Shown: positions 14,840 to 18,457 of the stretch, in pieces
Layout: each line of letters begins with the position of its first letter
Position numbering within the stretch: the first letter of the stretch is position 1
Origin: an uncultured Pseudomonadota bacterium
Lineage (GTDB): Bacteria > Myxococcota_A > UBA9042 > CAIXZC01
NCBI GenBank assembly: GCA_937884235.1
Contig: CALGBT010000389.1
Span: 1 to 18,457, forward strand
Length of the DNA: 18,457 nt
Reading direction: 5' to 3'
Translations under genes and position numbers: made by a program
Notes under the pieces: model-generated
Told to the model about the DNA's origin: nothing
Databases searched by the model: none
The model's input: the letters and a program-made list of their open reading frames with translations, nothing else

Positions 14840-14876
14840 GGCCTCGTTCGAAGGCCCCGGCACTTCACAAGTGCCG
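14840..14876. terminator. Two tandem hairpins between convergent genes
   Basis: The first hairpin is GGCCT (14840-14844) with AGGCC (14852-14856). The second is the longer CGGCACTT-CAC-AAGTGCCG (14858-14876), a perfect 8-bp stem with a 3-base loop. They fill the 51-base gap between the MXAN_5187-like gene and the Rrf2 gene. The second stem is symmetric and could end transcription from both sides, though neither strand has a clear T-tract after it. Confidence 0.5.
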
Positions 14877-14881
14877 CACCA

Positions 14882-15325
14882 TCAAATGTAGAACATGATG
14901 GAGCTCTTTTCCTCTTTCTGCTGCTTGCGTTCCATAAGGTCGGCGACCGTCAGGCTCCGCATGTAGTCGGACATCAGCTTTGAAACCTCAGCCCAGACTT
15001 CTTTGGTGGGGCAGGTCTCCTCCATGCCGCAATGTCGGTCCTGCGTAACGCACTCCACCAGCGTGATGGGCCCCTCGAGCCCGACATAGACATCCAGCAC
15101 CGTGATGTCAGCCGGGTCCATGGCCATGAGAAAACCACCCCCGGCGCCGCGGCTGCTGGAGACAATCCCGGCTGCCTTGAGGCGAGCGAAGATGGCATCG
15201 AGGTACTTGCGAGAGATGCCTTGTCGCTTGGCCACCAGGTCAAGCAAGACGGGGGAATCCTGTTGCAGTGATGCCAACTCTATGAGCGCCCGCAATCCGT
15301 ATCTTACTCGTGTCGAGAGTTTCAT
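14882..15325 (-). CDS. Rrf2-family (IscR-like) transcriptional regulator with three cysteines (147 aa)
   Basis: ATG 15325 is used because the protein then begins MKLSTRVRYGLRAL, the standard Rrf2 N-terminus; an in-frame TTG at 15358 would add 11 atypical residues. A winged helix-turn-helix is clear: recognition helix ISRKYLDAIFARLKAAGIV (37-55) and wing SSRGAGGGF (57-65). Cys92, Cys99 and Cys105 (C-x6-C-x5-C) match the Fe-S-binding cysteine cluster of IscR-type members, so it may sense Fe-S status, oxygen, nitric oxide or redox state. The C-terminus is short and charged. No isc, suf or cysteine-synthesis genes adjoin it, so its regulon cannot be read from context. It has its own strong promoter between it and prfA. 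Confidence 0.92.
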   Translation of the reverse strand: MKLSTRVRYGLRALIELASLQQDSPVLLDLVAKRQGISRKYLDAIFARLKAAGIVSSSRGAGGGFLMAMDPADITVLDVYVGLEGPITLVECVTQDRHCGMEETCPTKEVWAEVSKLMSDYMRSLTVADLMERKQQKEEKSSIMFYI

Positions 15326-15358
15326 CGAGAAGTTCTCCTCCGCCGTTAATCCCACCAA

Positions 15359-15367
15359 CCTCGGAGG
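15359..15367. promoter_or_regulatory. Candidate operator overlapping the Rrf2 promoter
   Basis: CCTCGGAGG is a 9-base palindrome immediately downstream of the -10 box of the Rrf2 gene, where autorepressors of this family often bind. It is short and coincides with an SD-like sequence, so it may be chance. Confidence 0.25.
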
Positions 15368-15396
15368 ATATTATGTTTGGCTGGCGCAAGTGTCAA
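15368..15396 (-). promoter_or_regulatory. Promoter of the Rrf2 regulator gene
   Basis: On the minus strand a perfect TTGACA (15396-15391) and TAATAT (15373-15368, four of six) are separated by 17 bases. The expected start near 15361 leaves a leader of about 35 bases with GGAGGAG before ATG 15325. It lies just beyond the prfA stop codon, so the regulator need not be read from the rho-prfA operon. Confidence 0.65.
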
Positions 15397-15403
15397 GCGT
15401 GGC

Positions 15404-16471
15404 CTAGTTGTTGCCACCCTTCATGGCTTCAGCCTGGAAATAGGTGCGAAGGGCGTCGAAGGTCTCATCGAGGTTTCCCTCCATGATCAGTTCAAGCTTG
15501 TAGAGGGTGAGGCCGATGCGGTGGTCTGTCAGGCGGTTCTGAGGGAAATTGTAGGTCCTGATCCTCTCGCTGCGATCGCCGGAGCCGATTTGCGCGCGCC
15601 GGCTGTCACGTTCCTCCCGTTGCTGCTCTTCAACCTGCAGTTCAAAGAGCTTGGAGCGCAGGATCTTCATGGCCTTGGCCTTGTTCTTGTGTTGGGACCT
15701 TTCATCCTGGCAGGTAATCACGAGGTTCGTTGGCAGGTGGGTGATGCGAATGGCCGAGTCGGTGGTGTTGACGTGCTGTCCGCCCGCGCCCGAGGCCCTG
15801 TAGGTATCGATCTTGAGGTCGTCTTCCCGGACCTCGACGTCGACATCCTCTGCCTCCGGCAGAATCGCAACGGTGACCGCAGAAGTGTGGATACGGCCCT
15901 GGGTCTCGGTTTCCGGAACTCTCTGGACGCGATGGACGCCGCTCTCGTATTTCAAGTGACTGTAGACCATCTTGCCCGACACCACTGCCACCAGTTCTTT
16001 GATCCCACCCAACTCCGTTTCGTGGATGCTGAGGATTTCCACCTTCCAGTTCTTGGCCTCGGCATAGCGGGAGTACATGCGAAACAGGTCGCCGGCGAAA
16101 AGTGCAGCCTCATCGCCTCCGGTCCCCTGGCGGATCTCCAGGATGACGTTCTTCTCATCCCGGGGGTCTTTGGGCAGGAGCAACGACTTCAGGCGCCCCA
16201 CCAGCTCTTCGTTGCGCTGGCGCAGTCCGATGAGTTCCTCCCGGGCCAGATCGCGGATGTCGTTGTCCTCATCACCGAGGAGCTCTTCGCTCTCCTCGAT
16301 TTCCGTCATGATAGCCTTGTAGAGCCTGTAGGTCTCGACAATGTCCAGGATCGCAGCGCGCTCCTTGGCGATCTCTGTGTAGTGCTTGCGGTCGCCCATC
16401 ATTGCCGGGTCCGCCAGCATATTCTCAAGGTCGACGAACCGGGCTTCAACTTCGGCAAGTTTCTGAAACAT
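15404..16471 (-). CDS. prfA: Peptide chain release factor 1 (355 aa)
   Basis: The protein has the full RF1 length (about 355-360). The GGQ motif that triggers peptide release is at 230-232 (ASGAGGQHVN). The codon-reading tripeptide P-x-T is PET at 186-188 in RVPETETQGRIH, marking RF1 (UAA/UAG) rather than RF2. The N-terminal helical domain and the acidic ILEIRQGTGGDEAALFAGDL stretch (110-129) are intact. Its ATG overlaps the DUF1385 stop by one base (TGATG on the minus strand), so translation is coupled. It is the last gene of the rho-rpmE-DUF1385-prfA run; prmC, the methyltransferase that often follows, is not next. Confidence 0.97.
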   Translation of the reverse strand: MFQKLAEVEARFVDLENMLADPAMMGDRKHYTEIAKERAAILDIVETYRLYKAIMTEIEESEELLGDEDNDIRDLAREELIGLRQRNEELVGRLKSLLLPKDPRDEKNVILEIRQGTGGDEAALFAGDLFRMYSRYAEAKNWKVEILSIHETELGGIKELVAVVSGKMVYSHLKYESGVHRVQRVPETETQGRIHTSAVTVAILPEAEDVDVEVREDDLKIDTYRASGAGGQHVNTTDSAIRITHLPTNLVITCQDERSQHKNKAKAMKILRSKLFELQVEEQQREERDSRRAQIGSGDRSERIRTYNFPQNRLTDHRIGLTLYKLELIMEGNLDETFDALRTYFQAEAMKGGNN

Positions 16472-17481
16472 CAGTCAGTCTCCTTGTGTCGCTCGACGAA
16501 CTCCGCAAAGGACTCATATTGTTCCTGAGTGGTTGTGATCTCTGTTTCCGGATTGGCAGCGTGAGCTGCTTCCGCCGCCAGGACGGTTCGGAGGCTGGCC
16601 ACCGATACTTCCAGCTGCCCCTCATCAGGCTCCTGCGTCGTCAACCGCTGCATGACCAGTCCTGGCAGGATAGCCAGGCGGAGGAATCGCTGCTCCGGAT
16701 TCTTCCCGGCGAGCTTGATAACTTCATATGAGAGCCCGGCAATGGGAAAGAGGAAGACCAGCTTGATGAGCACCAGGACCAGATGGTTGACCAGCGCAAT
16801 GTCGCTGGCCGGTGGCAAAAACGGTAACGTAAGGGTGAAGAAGATGATTGCGGTGAACAGGACTACCAGCAGAAAGGCGGTGCCGCAGCGGGGATGCAAT
16901 CGAGTCTGCATGCGGGCATTCTCAATGGTCAGGTCCAGTCCTTTCTCGTAGGCGTAAATGCCCTTGTGCTCCGCACCATGATATTGGAAGACCCGGCGAA
17001 TCTCCGGGAGCAGTGAGATGGCCCAGATGTACCCCACGAAAATGGCCAGTTTGATGGCACCGTCCACCAGATGGAAAACCACCGAAGTGCCCCCGGTCAA
17101 GTTGTCAGAGCCGGCCAACCAGCCGACACCCCAGGTGAGGAAGTGGGGTAGGGCTGCGAAGAGGCCCAGGGCCATGACTACGGCGACAGTCATGGTGAGC
17201 CAGAGGGACGAAGGTTTCTCCAGTGCCTCCCCCGGCTGCTCCTGCACACTGGCTGAGAAGTTCAACGCCGAAATGCCGTTATGCAGCGACTCGCCCAAGG
17301 TGAGGATCCCCCGGAAGAAGGGCCAGCGCCAGAAGCGCCATTTCTCGGCCAAGGAGATCCACTTGCGTTGGCGCACGATGATCTTGCCATCAGGAGTGCG
17401 GACGACTACTGCCAGGCAGTGCGGTGAGCGCATCATCACGCCCTCGATAACCGCCTGTCCTCCCACTGGTATGTTTTTCAT
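16471..17481 (-). CDS. DUF1385 family membrane protein (336 aa)
   Basis: It begins with the family's diagnostic GGQAVIEGVMMR (7-18). It carries YHGAEHK (167-173) and HPRCGTAFL (196-204), both strongly conserved in DUF1385 and rich in possible metal ligands (His, Glu, Cys). About four hydrophobic segments (roughly 95-115, 135-158, 202-222, 229-252) make it an inner-membrane protein with a charged C-terminus. No clear Shine-Dalgarno precedes ATG 17481, which is unusual beside its neighbours. A 99-base spacer separates it from rpmE; the spacer holds only a weak TGCGG/CCGCA hairpin (17521-17539). The position between rpmE and prfA is conserved in many bacteria. The function is unknown to me. Confidence 0.93.
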   Translation of the reverse strand: MKNIPVGGQAVIEGVMMRSPHCLAVVVRTPDGKIIVRQRKWISLAEKWRFWRWPFFRGILTLGESLHNGISALNFSASVQEQPGEALEKPSSLWLTMTVAVVMALGLFAALPHFLTWGVGWLAGSDNLTGGTSVVFHLVDGAIKLAIFVGYIWAISLLPEIRRVFQYHGAEHKGIYAYEKGLDLTIENARMQTRLHPRCGTAFLLVVLFTAIIFFTLTLPFLPPASDIALVNHLVLVLIKLVFLFPIAGLSYEVIKLAGKNPEQRFLRLAILPGLVMQRLTTQEPDEGQLEVSVASLRTVLAAEAAHAANPETEITTTQEQYESFAEFVERHKETD

Positions 17482-17580
17482 AGGAATTGGGGCTCATAGG
17501 TCAAAAGGGGGACCCGTCATTGCGGAAAGTGAAACCGCACAGCCCGGGCAGAACGCTGCGAGACAGAGAGACTGCGACGG

Positions 17581-17796
17581 CTAGTCCTTGGTCTCGACCA
17601 CTCGCCCGTACTTACGGTTGAACCGCTCCACGCGTCCCTCGGAGTCGAGGAGCTTCTGCTTCCCGGTGAAGAAAGGGTGGCACTTGGAGCAAATTTCTAC
17701 AGAGAAGTCACCTCTAGTGCAGCGTGTTTCGACAACTTCACCGCAGGCACAAGTAACGCTGGCCGCTTCGTATTTTGGGTGAATCTTGGGCTTCAT
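17581..17796 (-). CDS. rpmE: 50S ribosomal protein L31, zinc-binding type (71 aa)
   Basis: ATG 17796 has AAGGAG 7 bases upstream. The sequence has the L31 start (MKPKIHPKY) and the zinc-ribbon cysteines of the C+ form: Cys16 and Cys18 (CAC), Cys36 and Cys39 (CSKC), followed by HPFFTGKQK and a basic tail. It is part of the large ribosomal subunit at the intersubunit bridge. The C+ paralogue stores zinc and can be replaced by a C- form under zinc starvation in some bacteria; none is seen here. It follows rho by 38 bases. Confidence 0.97.
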   Translation of the reverse strand: MKPKIHPKYEAASVTCACGEVVETRCTRGDFSVEICSKCHPFFTGKQKLLDSEGRVERFNRKYGRVVETKD

Positions 17797-17834
17797 TGTA
17801 AAACTCCTTTCGACAAAGAGTACCCTATATAGCC

Positions 17835-18457
17835 TTACTGGTTCATCGAATCAAGGAATTCCTTGTTCGTATCGTACTTCGAGATGCGATCAAGGAGGAA
17901 TTCCATGGCGTCAATGACATTGAGGGGGTGGAGTAGCTGACGCAGAATCCAGACCCGGGTGAGCGTGTCTGGAGAGCATAGCAGCTCTTCCTTTCGGGTA
18001 CCGCTCTTGTTGATGTCGAGGCAGGGGAAGATGCGCTTCTCCATAAGCTTCCTGTCGAGGTGCATCTCGCAGTTGCCGGTACCCTTGAACTCTTCGAAGA
18101 TGACCTCGTCCATGCGAGAGCCAGTATCGATGAGTGCCGTGGCGATGATCGTCAGGCTGCCACCGTCTTCGATATTTCGGGCCGCGCCGAAGAACCGCTT
18201 GGGCTTGTGCAGCGCATTGGAATCAACACCACCGGAAAGGATCTTGCCCGAGGGCGGAACCACGGTGTTGTAAGCCCGGGCCAGACGAGTAATGGAGTCG
18301 AGCAGAATAACGACGTCTCGCTTGTGCTCCACCAGCCGCTTGGCCTTCTCGATGACCATCTCTGCAACCTGGACGTGGCGCTGTGCCGGTTCGTCGAAGG
18401 TCGAGCTGATGACCTCGCCCTTCACCGACCGGTCCATGTCAGTCACTTCCTCGGGGC
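17835..18457 (-). CDS. rho: Transcription termination factor Rho, C-terminal half (5' end outside the window)
   Basis: The reading frame runs off the right edge in codons for Pro-Glu-Glu-Val-Thr, as in the middle of Rho, so about 206 residues of roughly 420 are present. Seen here are GEVISSTFDEPAQRHVQVAEM, the Walker B strand VVILLDSITRLARAYN, the Q-loop PSGKILSGGVDSNALH, the R-loop GTGNCEMHL, and the region of the inter-subunit arginine finger (NKSGTRKEEL). The RNA-binding N-terminal domain and Walker A lie beyond the edge. Rho is the hexameric RNA helicase that ends transcription. An apparent GTG start at 18446 is an internal codon. The gene leads an operon continuing into rpmE. Confidence 0.97.
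   Translation of the reverse strand, partial: PEEVTDMDRSVKGEVISSTFDEPAQRHVQVAEMVIEKAKRLVEHKRDVVILLDSITRLARAYNTVVPPSGKILSGGVDSNALHKPKRFFGAARNIEDGGSLTIIATALIDTGSRMDEVIFEEFKGTGNCEMHLDRKLMEKRIFPCLDINKSGTRKEELLCSPDTLTRVWILRQLLHPLNVIDAMEFLLDRISKYDTNKEFLDSMNQ

Noticed and set aside
15377..16528. A 383-codon open frame on the plus strand
   Set aside because: It is entirely antisense to prfA, whose GGQ and PxT motifs are unmistakable.
17482..17580. TGCGG/CCGCA hairpin between rpmE and DUF1385 as a terminator
   Set aside because: The stem has only 5 bp, the loop is 9 bases and no T-tract follows.

Overview
The window reads as chromosomal DNA from a Gram-negative bacterium of the myxobacterial / former deltaproteobacterial group. 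It is moderately GC-rich. The clues are a Cys-rich exported protein with a MYXO-CTERM-like tail, a DUF507 protein, a protein resembling the C-terminal part of Myxococcus MXAN_5187, several lipoproteins with clear lipoboxes, and a three-gene Mla locus whose MlaD carries a C-terminal beta-barrel-like domain. Lineage is inferred from protein families only; no rRNA or marker phylogeny is available here. I see no mobile element, phage gene, tRNA, rRNA or CRISPR array.

Layout. (1) 93-968 (-) encodes a small lipoprotein. It is divergent from 1222-2445 (+), a Cys-rich secreted protein with a somatomedin-B-like knot, tandem repeats and a sorting tail, driven by a near-consensus promoter. (2) 7102 down to 2454 (-) is a tight four-gene operon: a polytopic membrane protein with an extracytoplasmic domain, a Tlc-type (ATP:ADP antiporter-like) carrier, a DUF4105 protein with a polytopic tail, and a HEAT-repeat lipoprotein. 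(3) 7247-8476 (+) is an exported Ntn-hydrolase of the C45/acyltransferase type. (4) 8575-11928 (+) is mlaE-mlaF-mlaD, with its own promoter and a leader hairpin around the mlaE ribosome site. (5) 13940 down to 11936 (-) is DUF507 then pepD. (6) 14081-14830 (+) is the MXAN_5187-like protein, divergent from the DUF507 gene. (7) 15325-14882 (-) is an Rrf2/IscR-type regulator with three cysteines and a strong promoter. (8) 18457 down to 15404 (-) is rho (5' part beyond the window), rpmE, DUF1385 and prfA, a gene order common to many bacteria and concerned with transcription termination and translation.

How the parts fit. Regions 1-4 are mostly envelope biology: lipoproteins, exported proteins, a carrier and phospholipid transport between the membranes. 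Regions 5-8 are housekeeping (dipeptide hydrolysis, Fe-S or redox-responsive control, termination, ribosome and release factor). The most noteworthy items are the MlaD-barrel bridge, the uncharacterised four-gene envelope operon, and the SMB/MYXO-CTERM protein. Intergenic gaps are short (largest 969-1221, about 253 bases, holding promoters and a palindrome); no stretch over 300 bases lacks a gene.
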